Below, one piece after another: positions 49,643 through 58,734 of a DNA stretch of 64,000 nucleotides; within the stretch, counting starts at the first letter, position 1, and every line of letters begins with the position of its first letter. The position numbers and the translations under genes were made by a program. The stretch is taken from assembly GCF_015291725.1 (NCBI RefSeq), contig NZ_CP030038.1, forward strand, positions 4,763,001 through 4,827,000. The letters run 5' to 3'. This DNA is from Bradyrhizobium sp. CCBAU 51765. Its GTDB lineage: Bacteria > Pseudomonadota > Alphaproteobacteria > Rhizobiales > Xanthobacteraceae. Below the pieces are notes generated by a model that did no database searches, was not told where the DNA came from, and was given only the letters and a program-made list of their open reading frames with translations.

Positions 49643-50236
49643 TCAAGCCACCGAACCGCCACGGGGATTGACGATCGTATACCCTCGCAGTGAACGTGCG
49701 TGGATTCGCGTCGCGCGCCCGCCCGAGTTGGCGTCATAGGCCATCCAGACGTCGCCCCCGAGGTGCTGCTCCAGCACGAAGACGTGTCCTCGTCGCGCAG
49801 CAACCATTCCTGGTGCGGGTGATGTCCGCGGAAAGCGCAGCCAGTTGGCCGCAAGATTCAATTCCGGCACGATCCGGCCAAACACGCGCAGCGCCGCGCC
49901 GCAGCCGCAGAAGGACGAGGGACAACCGGCCGGACGGCCACCGACAATCCGAGCGCCGGAGACACCGGAGACGGTCGCCGACGTGGCCGTGCCCCCCGCA
50001 TCAGTCACCGTCAGTTGCGTCGAGCGGTAGGCTTGCAGCGAGGACCTGGAAACCGGTGAAGATCTGGAAGCTGACAAGGATCGCGAAGTCCGCTCGCGTC
50101 GCGTCTGCGAATACGAGAAGTCGCAGGGCATGGTGACATTGCATTCAGGAGCTTGGTGGATGCGATAAGGACGGGCTTCCGAAGCAACAGAACCGAGGAC
50201 AATGAAGAGGCACGCAGAAAATACTCGCTTGAACAT
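49643..50236 (-). CDS. Secreted hypothetical protein with conserved GHVF/NPR C-terminal domain
   Basis: A 197-residue protein with a signal peptide (about 1-21, ending SEA) and a low-complexity Ser/Arg-rich middle. The C-terminal domain reads GCPSSFCGCGAALRVFGR, then NLAANWLRFP, GMVAARRGHVFVLEQHLGG, DANSGG and GYTIVNPRGG. The Cys/His pattern resembles CHAP-like amidase folds seen in rhizobial secreted proteins, but I cannot assign an activity. GGAG precedes the ATG. The last bases lie opposite the truncated FAD gene region. Confidence 0.7.
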   Translation of the reverse strand: MFKRVFSACLFIVLGSVASEARPYRIHQAPECNVTMPCDFSYSQTRRERTSRSLSASRSSPVSRSSLQAYRSTQLTVTDAGGTATSATVSGVSGARIVGGRPAGCPSSFCGCGAALRVFGRIVPELNLAANWLRFPRTSPAPGMVAARRGHVFVLEQHLGGDVWMAYDANSGGRATRIHARSLRGYTIVNPRGGSVA

Positions 50237-50487
50237 TGCAAGGACTCCAAATGAGAGACCCTGCCCCGGATCATGAGAAACAAATACAGTTTGGCTGAAA
50301 TGGGACTAAAGGCCGGCTGAAAACCGACTGCATTGCGCGACACGGCCGGCAATCGTCATAGCCTACACGTAGCGACCGAGATGATTAACTCGCGGCGCAC
50401 GAATGCCCGCTCAGCGGGTCAATCTTGCTGCATGCAATCAGGTCAGATTCGCATTTGGAGCGTTGCGAATGCAAAACCCGCTGCCGC

Positions 50488-52185
50488 TCACTGCATCATC
50501 GCGGCCGCGATCTTCTCCGCCGACATCAGGACCGGAAAGTTGGTGTTGGCGCACGGCACCACCGGGAAGATCGAGGCGTCGACGACGCGCAGGCCCTGCA
50601 CGCCCCTGACCCGGCCCTGGCTGTCGACCACCGCCATGGGATCGTCGGCCCTGCCCATGCGGCAAGAGCAGGACGCGTGCCACACGCCGATGGTCGCCTT
50701 GCGCACGAAAGCTTCCAGCGCCTCGTCGTCGTTCATCACCTGGTCGAAGGTGAAGCCTTCCACCACGAAATTGTCGATCATGTAATGACGCAGCGCCGCC
50801 GGCCCGTCCATCAGCGCCGCGGCGATCGTGGTGAGAATCTTGTTCCTGGTGTTGACCACGCCGATCTTGCGGACCTTGTCGGTGTAGGCAGCCGGGAACG
50901 GCTTGTCCGTCACCTTCCTGACGACGTCGCTCATTTGAATGGCCGCCATCTTGCGGAAGCCGCTCATCAGGCGGTCGAGATCGCGCCGGTCGGACAGCAG
51001 GTTGAACTCGACGATCGGCTCCGCGGCAGGATCGCGCGAGGCCAGCTTGACCTGTCCGGTCTCGGAATAGGTCTTGTTGACGAAGGTCAGGAGCGAGCCG
51101 ATCTGTTCACCGACCGCGTGCCAGGCCGACTTGGAGAGCAGGACCACGAACATGTCGCCTTTCGGCACGCCGGCAAGACCCGAGGAATAGCGCAGGCCGA
51201 GCTGCATGTGGCGCCTGGTGTGCCCGTTCATGCGGGCGCCGCGGCGGACGAAGGACGACAACGAGATCGAGGGATGATCCATCAGGCGCTGGCCGACGCC
51301 CGGCAGCCCCATCAGCACGGGAATCCCCAAATCCTTGAGGTGACCGACCGGACCGATGCCGGCGCGAAGCAGATGCGCCGGCGAATGAATGGCTCCGCTG
51401 GAGAGGATGATCTCGCGGCCCCGGAATTCCTGCTCGTGTCCGTCGACGATAGCCTTCACGCCGACGCATTGCGTGCCTTCAAACAAAAGCTCGCGCACCT
51501 GCGTGTTGGTGGAGAGGGTGAGATTGGCGCGCTTGCGGGTGTCGCGATCGAGATAGCCCATCGCGGCGGAGACGCGCTGCTCGGCCTGGTTGGAATGCGT
51601 CACCGGAAAATAGCCGTCGACGAACTCGCCATTCTGGTCGGGCACGAATTGATGCCCGGCCTGCTGGAAGGCCTGCGCGAAAGCCTGCGAATGCTGCGTC
51701 CAATGCTCCCGCGGGATACGGCGCACCGGGATCCGGCCGTCCTTGCCGTGATACGGTCCGTCGAAGTCGAGGTCGCGCTCGACCTTCTTGAAGAAGGGCA
51801 GAACGTCGTTCCAGCTCCACCCCTCGGCGCCCCGCGCCTCCCATTCATCGTAATCGGTCGGCGCGCCGCGATTGGCCATCTGGCCGTTGATCGACGAGCC
51901 GCCGCCCAGCACGCGCGCCTGTTCGTATTTGCGTAACGGGGGACGCGATTCGTTCGGATTGTTGTGACTGACGACCTGCGTCGTGACCTTGAGCTCGGTC
52001 CAGTGAAAGCGCGGATCGAAATAGGCCGTGCCGGGATAGCTGTCCCTGATCTCGGCCGGCTCGTTGCCGGGCGGAGTGTCCTGTCCGGCCTCGCACAGCA
52101 GGACCTTGTTGGCGCTTCTTGCGGAGAGCCGGTGGGCCAGCACGGACCCGGCCGAGCCGCCGCCCACGATGATGAAGTCGTACAC
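50488..52185 (-). CDS. GMC-family oxidoreductase (choline dehydrogenase-like)
   Basis: A 565-residue flavoprotein oxidising an alcohol to an aldehyde or ketone. The N-terminal FAD motif IIVGGGSAGSVLAHRLS, the GMC signature ARVLGGGSSINGQMANRGAP, and the second signature ILSSGAIHSPAHLLRAGIGP are all present. The catalytic His lies in VWHASCSCRMG; the second site reads CANTNFP where most GMC enzymes have GNPNxP. It is the last gene of the minus-strand unit IclR - carboxyltransferase - GMC. Confidence 0.93.
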   Translation of the reverse strand: MYDFIIVGGGSAGSVLAHRLSARSANKVLLCEAGQDTPPGNEPAEIRDSYPGTAYFDPRFHWTELKVTTQVVSHNNPNESRPPLRKYEQARVLGGGSSINGQMANRGAPTDYDEWEARGAEGWSWNDVLPFFKKVERDLDFDGPYHGKDGRIPVRRIPREHWTQHSQAFAQAFQQAGHQFVPDQNGEFVDGYFPVTHSNQAEQRVSAAMGYLDRDTRKRANLTLSTNTQVRELLFEGTQCVGVKAIVDGHEQEFRGREIILSSGAIHSPAHLLRAGIGPVGHLKDLGIPVLMGLPGVGQRLMDHPSISLSSFVRRGARMNGHTRRHMQLGLRYSSGLAGVPKGDMFVVLLSKSAWHAVGEQIGSLLTFVNKTYSETGQVKLASRDPAAEPIVEFNLLSDRRDLDRLMSGFRKMAAIQMSDVVRKVTDKPFPAAYTDKVRKIGVVNTRNKILTTIAAALMDGPAALRHYMIDNFVVEGFTFDQVMNDDEALEAFVRKATIGVWHASCSCRMGRADDPMAVVDSQGRVRGVQGLRVVDASIFPVVPCANTNFPVLMSAEKIAAAMMQ

Positions 52186-52210
52186 GATTGGCGCTTCCTC
52201 TTGTTCTCTT

Positions 52211-52267
52211 CGTCGGAGCGTCGCGCGTTATTGAGTTTCTGGATTGCTCTGCGACGCTCGCAATGAC
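52211..52267. repeat. Decayed copy of the 'GGATTGCTTCGCTGCGCTCGCAATGAC' repeat
   Basis: CTGGATTGCTCTGCGACGCT followed by CGCAATGAC matches the right arm of the repeat at 36071; the left arm is eroded to CGTCGGAGCGTCGCGCG. It lies between the GMC and carboxyltransferase genes. Confidence 0.55.
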
Positions 52268-52277
52268 ATCCGCTGCC

Positions 52278-53837
52278 CTATGGCCGGATCGAAAAGTTCT
52301 CCGGCGGCCCCGGCTTGCGCAAGGGCTCCGCCAGCCGGGCGAACTCGCACAGCAGCGACCGCGTCTTCCTGGGATCGATGATCTCCTCGACCCAGAATTT
52401 TTCGGCCGAGCGGAACGGCGAGCGCAGCCTGTTGAGCCGTTCCTCGATCTCCTTTAGCTTCGCCGCTTTGTCTTCCGCCGCGTCGATGTCGGCGCGGTAG
52501 GCGGCTTCGATGCCGCCTTCGAGCGGGAGCGAGCCCCAATAGGCCGACGGCCAGGCGTAGCGGATCGAGAAGCGGTCGGCGGGCTGATGCACGACGCCGG
52601 CGACGCCGAAGGCGTTGCGCAGGATCACGGTGCACCAGGGCACCGTGGTCTGGTTGACGGCTGCCATGGCGCGCACGCCGTGGCGGATGGTGGCCGCCTT
52701 CTCGGCGTCGAGGCCGATCATGAAGCCGGGGCAGTCCATGAGATAGACGATCGGCAGATGGAAGGTTTCAGCAAAATCGACCCAGCGCACCACTTTCTGG
52801 CAGGCATCGGCCGTCCAGGAGCCGCCATAGTGAAAGCTGTCGCTGGCCAGCAGCAGCACCGCCCTGCCCTCGAGCCGGGCGAGACCGACAATGATCGGCT
52901 TGCCGAAATTCCTGGCAACCTCGAAGAACGAGCCCCTGTCGACGACGGACTCGATGATCGGCCGCATCTTGTAGACCTGCTTGCGGTTGCGCGGCACCGC
53001 ATTCATCAGCGCTTCGTCGCCGCGCTCCGGATTGTCGGTGCAGGGCAAGGTCGGCGGCAGCTCGTAGACCGACGATGGCAGATAGGACAGGAAACGCCGC
53101 GCGCAGGCAAAGGCCTCCTCCTCGGTGTCGACGGCATGATCGACCGCGCCGGCGCGGGTCTGTATGTCGGCGCCGCCGAGCTCCTCCTTCGTGAGATCCT
53201 GCCCCAGCGCCTTCACCACCGGCGGCCCGGCGACGAACATCGCGGATTTCCGGGTCATGATGGAATAGTGGCTGGCGGCAAGACGCGCCGCACCCAGGCC
53301 CGCCACCGAGCCGAGGCCGAGGGCGACCACCGGCACGCGCGACAGATTTTCCGTCGTGAAGCGATACCAGCGCGTGCCGCCGATGCCGCCGGGCAGGTTC
53401 GCCGCCCCCTTGGTCTCGATGGTCTTGACCGAGCCACCGCCGCCGGAGCCCTCGATGATGCGGACGATGGGCAGGCGGAAGTCGTGCGCCATCTCCTCCG
53501 CCATCAGCGGCTTTGCGGAGATCGATGCATCGGCCGAGCCGCCACGCACCGTGAAATCGTCGCCGACCACGACGACGGTGCGGTCGTCAACGCGCGCGCG
53601 GCCGAACACGCAGTTGGCCGGCGTCAGTTTCTGCAGCTCGCCGCTGGAATCGTACTCACCGATGCCGGAGACGGCACCGATCTCGTGAAAGCTGCCCTTG
53701 TCGATCAGCTTGTCGATACGCTCCCGAACAGTCAGCCGGCCCTGGTCATGCTGTCGCTTGACCTTGTCAACGCCGCCCATCTCCCGCGCGAAGGCTTCGC
53801 GCCGGGCGAGCTCGTCGAGTTCCGGCTTCCAGTTCAT
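52278..53837 (-). CDS. Acyl-CoA carboxylase beta subunit (carboxyltransferase)
   Basis: A 519-residue carboxyltransferase with N- and C-terminal crotonase-like halves. AREMGG, KRQHDQGRLTVRERIDKLID and IIEGSGGGGSVKT mark the N half; YLMDCPGFMIGLDAEKAATI and NAFGVAG the C half, which binds carboxybiotin. It moves CO2 from biotin to an acyl-CoA, or the reverse. A stand-alone biotinyl carrier gene is divergently encoded 1 kb away, but no biotin carboxylase gene is in the window. Its first 71 bases overlap the 3' end of the IclR gene. Confidence 0.92.
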   Translation of the reverse strand: MNWKPELDELARREAFAREMGGVDKVKRQHDQGRLTVRERIDKLIDKGSFHEIGAVSGIGEYDSSGELQKLTPANCVFGRARVDDRTVVVVGDDFTVRGGSADASISAKPLMAEEMAHDFRLPIVRIIEGSGGGGSVKTIETKGAANLPGGIGGTRWYRFTTENLSRVPVVALGLGSVAGLGAARLAASHYSIMTRKSAMFVAGPPVVKALGQDLTKEELGGADIQTRAGAVDHAVDTEEEAFACARRFLSYLPSSVYELPPTLPCTDNPERGDEALMNAVPRNRKQVYKMRPIIESVVDRGSFFEVARNFGKPIIVGLARLEGRAVLLLASDSFHYGGSWTADACQKVVRWVDFAETFHLPIVYLMDCPGFMIGLDAEKAATIRHGVRAMAAVNQTTVPWCTVILRNAFGVAGVVHQPADRFSIRYAWPSAYWGSLPLEGGIEAAYRADIDAAEDKAAKLKEIEERLNRLRSPFRSAEKFWVEEIIDPRKTRSLLCEFARLAEPLRKPGPPENFSIRP

Positions 53838-54741
53838 TCACTCCCTCCGAATTGATCGGCTTGTTATTGTTGTGCACGGCCATGGCGACCGGCTTACGCG
53901 AAATACGGTTGCTGAAGGCGTCGCCCTCCGCGCCTTCCATCAGGCTGCCGAGCGAGCGGCCAAGCTCCAGCATCAGCGGAGCGACTTCGGCATGCAGACG
54001 CTGCTCGTCATACATCGCAGCCAGGAGGCCGATCGTGATGACGACGAAGGTCTGGTATTGCGGCGACCAGATCGGCACCGCGAGGCCGTTGATGTGCGGG
54101 CTCCACAGGCCGCAGGCAACGACATAGCCACGCTCGCGCAACGACTGCCTATTGGCCTCGATGCGAGGTTTGAGAATCTTCGCAGCCTCGGGCGCTTCGC
54201 GCTCCATCTCAGCAATGAAGGCATCGCCGACTTCCGGCGATAATGCCGCCGTGTAGGCTGCGCCTGCCGCGGTCGAGGCCATCGCGATGCGGCTGCCGGT
54301 GCCCTCGTGCAAGCCGAGTGCAGAGGGCGAGCGCGCGAACTGGAGATAGACGAGATGGAAGCGATCGGGGACGACGAAGCCGACGGTGCCCGGCAATTGC
54401 TCGGCCACTTCCTGCAGCCGCTGCCGGATCATGCTGCGCAGCTGTGCGCCCTTCATCATCGAGGCGCTCATCGCCACCGCGCTCGGGCCGATGCGATATT
54501 TCTGATCGCGCGGCAGATAGACGAGCTGGCCCATGCGGGTCAGCGTGTGCGTGAGCCGCGACACCGTCGAACGCGGCAGACCGCAGCGGTTTGAAATCTC
54601 GAGATTGCCGAGCCTGCTATCGTGGCCCTCGAAACATCTCAACACGTCGAACGCGCGCGAGACCACCTGGATGACATCACCTTCGCCGGCATCGCCAGCG
54701 AGCGCGCCTTGCCTACTCAACCGCTCCGAACGTCGTCCCAT
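53767..54741 (-). CDS. IclR-family transcriptional regulator
   Basis: A 324-residue regulator with an N-terminal winged HTH (VIQVVSRAFDVLRCF, then NRCGLPRSTVSRLTHTLTRM) and a C-terminal effector domain (VPDRFHLVYLQFARSP to GLAVPIW). The last 24 residues (overlapping the carboxyltransferase start) are basic and look like a read-through tail. It sits first in the minus-strand unit and faces the biotinyl-carrier/TAXI/TRAP unit across overlapping palindromes, so it probably controls both directions. Confidence 0.9.
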   Translation of the reverse strand: MGRRSERLSRQGALAGDAGEGDVIQVVSRAFDVLRCFEGHDSRLGNLEISNRCGLPRSTVSRLTHTLTRMGQLVYLPRDQKYRIGPSAVAMSASMMKGAQLRSMIRQRLQEVAEQLPGTVGFVVPDRFHLVYLQFARSPSALGLHEGTGSRIAMASTAAGAAYTAALSPEVGDAFIAEMEREAPEAAKILKPRIEANRQSLRERGYVVACGLWSPHINGLAVPIWSPQYQTFVVITIGLLAAMYDEQRLHAEVAPLMLELGRSLGSLMEGAEGDAFSNRISRKPVAMAVHNNNKPINSEGVNELEAGTRRARPARSLRAGDGRR

Positions 54742-54756
54742 GTTCCCTACCGCCTG

Positions 54757-54780
54757 TTCCGCTCTGCGGAATTAAATTCC
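54757..54780. promoter_or_regulatory. Overlapping palindromes, candidate IclR operator
   Basis: TTCCGCTCTGCGGAA (54757-54771) is a perfect 6+3+6 palindrome, a form known for IclR-family sites. It overlaps GGAATTAAATTCC (54768-54780), a perfect 6+1+6 palindrome. Both lie between the divergent IclR start (54741) and the biotinyl carrier start (54836). Confidence 0.65.
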
Positions 54781-54835
54781 ACTTGCAGACGACGCTACCT
54801 CAGGCATTTTGCGACGACAACAAAAAGGCGATGGC

Positions 54836-55057
54836 ATGCCAGAAATTAAGATCGTCACGGAGATCGCGGGACGCATCTGCGCAACTCCCGTGCAAGTTGG
54901 AGGAACCGTTGCGGATGGCGATGACGTTGTAGTTGTCGAAGCAATGAAGATGGAGATTCCCGTGCCCTCGCCCGCGAGCGGCACAATCACATCGCTTCTG
55001 GTGAAGCTCGACGACGTGGTTGCCGAGGGACAGGCGATCGCGATCGTCGCGAACTGA
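54836..55057 (+). CDS. Stand-alone biotin carboxyl carrier domain protein
   Basis: A 73-residue single biotinyl/lipoyl domain. The biotinylation motif VEAMKMEI places the modified lysine at Lys38, with the flanking hairpin strands TEIAGRI and SGTITSLLV. The ATG at 54836 has AAGG about 8 bases upstream; an earlier in-frame ATG lacks support. Most carrier domains are fused to a biotin carboxylase or follow a long linker; this minimal form presumably serves the divergently encoded carboxyltransferase. It is the first gene of the plus-strand unit. Confidence 0.93.
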   Translation: MPEIKIVTEIAGRICATPVQVGGTVADGDDVVVVEAMKMEIPVPSPASGTITSLLVKLDDVVAEGQAIAIVAN

Positions 55058-55223
55058 CAGTATTCTCCGCGATTTCCGCGACAATCTGTCAGGCTCATTC
55101 CCGAATGCTCGGTACGACGTTGCCATCGCTTGATTGCGGTGACATGATCTGTTGCAAACAAAACGTTGTTTCAAACAAAGAAAGAAAACCCTCGCAAGCA
55201 AGCGAGGATCATTGGAGGGAAAC

Positions 55224-56390
55224 ATGCTTCGTGGGCTGCTCGTGCTCGCGCCTGCCTTGGTAGCGGGCATTTCTTTTGCGTCTACACGCTATTCGTTCGC
55301 CGAGGACATCAAGCTGCCGGCGACATTGACCTTCACGGCCTATGACACCGGAACCGCCGGCTTCAACATCGCGGTCGGCGTCGGCAAGATGATGAAGGAC
55401 AAGTACGGCACCGACGTGCGCGTGCTCCCCGCAGGCAACGACGTCGCCCGCCTCGCGCCATTGCGCGCCAAGCGCGCGGCCTCATCGGCGATGGGATCGG
55501 GCACCTACTTCGCGCAAGAAGGTGTGTTCGAGTTCGGCTCTAAGGAATGGGGACCGCAGCCGCTGCAGACCCTGCTCTCGACCGTCGACTGCAATTGCGC
55601 CTCGCTCGGGGTCGCCGCCGACACCGGCGTGAAGGAGCTGAAGGACCTCAAGGGCAAGCGCGTCGGCTTCGTGGTCGGCTCGCCCGCGCTGAACCAGAAC
55701 TCGCTCGCGGTGCTCGCCTTCGCCGGGCTGACGCAGAAGGACGTCAAGCCCGTCGAGTTCGCCAGCTACGGCGCGATGTGGAAGGGCCTCATCAACAACG
55801 ATGTCGATGCCGCCTTCGGCACCACCATCACCGGCCCTGCCAAGGAGGCCGAGACCTCGCCGCGCGGCCTGATCTGGCCGCCCCTGCCCGCCAACGACAA
55901 GGAGGGCTGGGTGCGCATGCAGAAGGTCGGCTCGTTCTTCTTCCCGCAGCTTGCGACCTGCGGCGCCGGCATCTCGCCGCAAAAGCCGGTCGAGCTCGGC
56001 AACTATCCCTACCCGATCTTCGTCGCCTACGCCTCGCAACCGGCCGACCAGGTCTATGCGATCACCAAGGCGATGATCGTCAATTACGACGCCTACAAGG
56101 ATTCGGCGCCCGGTGCCGGCGGTCTCGCCGCCGATCGCCAGACCAAGAACTGGGTGGTGCCGGTCCATCCCGGCGCGGTGAAGGCGCTGAAGGAAGCCGG
56201 GCAATGGAGCGACTCGCAGGAGGCGCACAACAACAAGCTGATCAAGCGCCAGGAGGTGCTGGCGGCCGCGTGGGGCGATTTTGGCAAGTCCAACCCGCCG
56301 TCCGACGACAAGGCTTTCCTCGACGGCTGGATGAAGGCCCGCGCGGCGGCGCTTGCCAAAGCCGGCATGCCGAATGGTTTCGAGGAATAG
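55224..56390 (+). CDS. TAXI-family TRAP transporter solute-binding protein
   Basis: A 388-residue periplasmic binding protein with a signal peptide (about 1-26). LTFTAYDTGTAGFNIAVGVG is the substrate-loop start typical of TAXI proteins, and LKGKRVGFVVGSPALNQNSL marks the second lobe. A near-perfect GGAGGG site precedes the ATG at 55224. TAXI systems pair with fused TRAP permeases; a Thermus member was crystallised with glutamate or glutamine-like ligand, but ligand identity here is unknown. The permease gene follows after a repeat. Confidence 0.9.
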   Translation: MLRGLLVLAPALVAGISFASTRYSFAEDIKLPATLTFTAYDTGTAGFNIAVGVGKMMKDKYGTDVRVLPAGNDVARLAPLRAKRAASSAMGSGTYFAQEGVFEFGSKEWGPQPLQTLLSTVDCNCASLGVAADTGVKELKDLKGKRVGFVVGSPALNQNSLAVLAFAGLTQKDVKPVEFASYGAMWKGLINNDVDAAFGTTITGPAKEAETSPRGLIWPPLPANDKEGWVRMQKVGSFFFPQLATCGAGISPQKPVELGNYPYPIFVAYASQPADQVYAITKAMIVNYDAYKDSAPGAGGLAADRQTKNWVVPVHPGAVKALKEAGQWSDSQEAHNNKLIKRQEVLAAAWGDFGKSNPPSDDKAFLDGWMKARAAALAKAGMPNGFEE

Positions 56391-56437
56391 AGCGCAATGT
56401 TGTTGGGCTTGATGGCTGAGCCGCGAGAAGTGCGCTC

Positions 56438-56554
56438 CCTCTCCCGCTTGCGGGAGAGGGTTGGGGAAAGGGTGTCTCTGCAATGGGACAATCCCCCGGA
56501 GGAGAAAGCCCTCACCCGCGCCTTCGGCGCGACCTCTCCCGCAAGCGGGAGAGG
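56438..56554. repeat. Intergenic palindrome, 'CCCTCTCCC...GGGAGAGGG' family
   Basis: Terminal hairpins CCCTCTCCCGCTTGCGGGAG and CTCTCCCGCAAGCGGGAGAG flank a central inverted pair. It lies within the TAXI-TRAP unit, between binding protein and permease, where it could reduce or stabilise expression of one segment of the mRNA. Confidence 0.85.
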
Positions 56555-56637
56555 TTAAGCGAGTTCGCGGCCGCCCTCGATTCAACCAACGGCCTCTCTG
56601 CTTTAGTCGCTAGTTAGCTAGCCCACGCGCGGGATCG

Positions 56638-58713
56638 ATGATGTCTTCTTCCACCACCACCGCCCCGCAAGACGAGGCCAAGCGGATCGTGTTCGACGAT
56701 CCGCATGGCGCCGCCGGCAACATGCAGGAGGCGGAGGTCACGCGCGTGCGCGCACTTCGCGGCCCCTGGCGCTGGGCACTGGTGGCAGCGACCGCGGCGA
56801 CGATCCTGCTCTGCATCAATCAGCAATTCTCGCTGCGCTTCTTCATCGGCTACACCCAGCTCAACACGGAGTATTTCTACCTCCTGATCGCCTTGATGCT
56901 GCCCTTCACCTTCCTGATCTTTCCCGGCACGGGGCGTGCCCCGCTCGATCGCATTCCCTGGTACGACCTCGTCCTGTTCCTCGCGACCTTCGCGGCGGCG
57001 CTCGTGCTGATGTCGAACGTGCGCAAGGCGGCGGAAGCCGGCTGGGAATTTGGCGGCGCGCCGACGGGCGTCATCGCCGCCGGCCTCGTGATGTGGGCGA
57101 TGCTGATGGAGGCGCTGCGACGCACCGGCGGCTGGAGCCTGCTGCTGAGCGTCTTGCCCTTCACGGTCTATCCGCTGTTTGCCGAAGCCGGCTGGCTCGG
57201 TCCGTTCCGCGGCACGCAATCGACCCTGGAGCAGGCGACCGCCTATCACGTGCTGTCGGGCGAAAGCCTGCTCGGCATTCCCATCCAGGCCTTTGCCGAC
57301 ACCGTCATCGGCTTCCTCGTATTCGGCACCGCGCTGATGATGACCGGGGCCGGAAAATTCTTCATCAACCTCGCCTTCGCGCTGTGCGGCACCTTCCGTG
57401 GCGGCGCGGCGAAAGTCTGCATCTTCGCCAGCGGCCTGCTCGGCATGATGTCGGGCTCGATCATCTCCAACGTGCTGACCGCCGGCACCATGACCATCCC
57501 CGTCATGAAGAAAAGCGGCTTTCGCGCCTCCTATGCTGCCGCGATCGAGGCCTGCGCCTCCACAGGCGCGGTGCTGGCGCCGCCGGTGATGGGCGCCACG
57601 GCCTTCGTGATCGCGCAGTTCCTCAATGTCAGCTACGCCGACGTCGCAATCGCCGCCATCATCCCCGCCGTGCTGTATTATGTCGGCCTGTTCATGCAAG
57701 TCGACGCCTATGCAGCCCGCCACAAGCTGAAGGGCATTCCGCGCGCCGAGCTGCCGCGGATCATGGATACGATCAAGGACGGGTGGTACTACGTTTTCGT
57801 CATCGCGCTCCTGATCGTGATGCTGCTCTACTTCAAGCGCGAGAGCCACGCGCCGTTCTATGCAACCGCGCTGCTGCTGGTCCTCAACCAGTTCTTCTCC
57901 AAGGACACGCGCTGGACGTTGGCGACGATCGGCAAATTCCTCGAGGTGAACGGACGCACCTTCGTGGAGCTCGTCGGCATCCTCGCCGGCTGCGGCCTGC
58001 TGATCGGCGCGTTTTCGATGACCGGCGTCGTCTCGAGCCTTGCCAACGACCTCCTGCACATCGCCGGCGACAATCCCTTCCTGCTGCTGGCGATGTGCGC
58101 GCTCACCAGCCTCATTCTCGGCCTCGGGCTGACGACGACGGCCTGCTACATCTTCCTCGCCATCCTGGTCGCGCCGGCGCTGGAGAAGCTCGGTCTCAAC
58201 CGCATGGCCGTGCACATGTTCATCTTCTACTGGGGCATGCTGTCGTCGATCACGCCGCCGGTTGCGATCGCCTCCTTCGCGGCCGCAGGCATCGCCGGCT
58301 CGCCGGCGATGAAGACGGGCTGGGAATCGATGTGGGTCGGCAGCATCATCTATTTCCTGCCGTTCTTCTTCGTGCTCAATCCGGCGCTGGTGCTGCAAGG
58401 GCCGAGCCCCTATCTCGCCGGCCTCGGCCTGATGGGGCTCGCCGCCTTCGGAACGCTGTTCATCTGCGGCGGCATCCAGGGCTACCAGCCCTTCGTCGGC
58501 GACCTCCGCGGGGCCGGCGCGCTGGAATGGCCCATTCGCGTGCTGCTCGTGATCGGCGGCTTCGTGGTGGCGACCCCCGGCGGCGGGATCATGCCGCTGT
58601 CACAGATGCAGGTGACCTTGCTGGGCCTCGCGATCCTGCTGCCGACGATCTTGATCGCGCTTCTTCTGGTCCGACGCCAGCCTGTGATGCCGGACGGGTT
58701 GCGCGTGCCTTAA
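56638..58713 (+). CDS. TRAP transporter fused permease (DctQM-type)
   Basis: A 691-residue inner-membrane protein with about 16-18 hydrophobic helices, joining the small (DctQ-like, N-terminal) and large (DctM-like) TRAP subunits as is usual with TAXI binding proteins. GMMSGSIISNVLTAGTMTIP and ACASTGAVLAPPVMGATAFV are the conserved DctM motifs. It drives uptake with an ion gradient. ATGs at 56638 and 56641 are both possible. The glutaminase-fusion gene follows after 21 bases. Confidence 0.93.
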   Translation: MMSSSTTTAPQDEAKRIVFDDPHGAAGNMQEAEVTRVRALRGPWRWALVAATAATILLCINQQFSLRFFIGYTQLNTEYFYLLIALMLPFTFLIFPGTGRAPLDRIPWYDLVLFLATFAAALVLMSNVRKAAEAGWEFGGAPTGVIAAGLVMWAMLMEALRRTGGWSLLLSVLPFTVYPLFAEAGWLGPFRGTQSTLEQATAYHVLSGESLLGIPIQAFADTVIGFLVFGTALMMTGAGKFFINLAFALCGTFRGGAAKVCIFASGLLGMMSGSIISNVLTAGTMTIPVMKKSGFRASYAAAIEACASTGAVLAPPVMGATAFVIAQFLNVSYADVAIAAIIPAVLYYVGLFMQVDAYAARHKLKGIPRAELPRIMDTIKDGWYYVFVIALLIVMLLYFKRESHAPFYATALLLVLNQFFSKDTRWTLATIGKFLEVNGRTFVELVGILAGCGLLIGAFSMTGVVSSLANDLLHIAGDNPFLLLAMCALTSLILGLGLTTTACYIFLAILVAPALEKLGLNRMAVHMFIFYWGMLSSITPPVAIASFAAAGIAGSPAMKTGWESMWVGSIIYFLPFFFVLNPALVLQGPSPYLAGLGLMGLAAFGTLFICGGIQGYQPFVGDLRGAGALEWPIRVLLVIGGFVVATPGGGIMPLSQMQVTLLGLAILLPTILIALLLVRRQPVMPDGLRVP

Positions 58714-58734
58714 TTGCGTTGCACAAGTGCGGCG

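Noticed and set aside
49561..49671. Extension of the truncated FAD gene to 49671 as a functional short protein
   Set aside because: The last 37 codons are unrelated to the parent gene and look like read-through; the FAD loop is already damaged.
56614..58398. 594-codon open frame antisense to the TRAP permease gene
   Set aside because: Highly charged Arg/Glu/His/Gln-rich translation is what a membrane-protein gene gives when read backwards.
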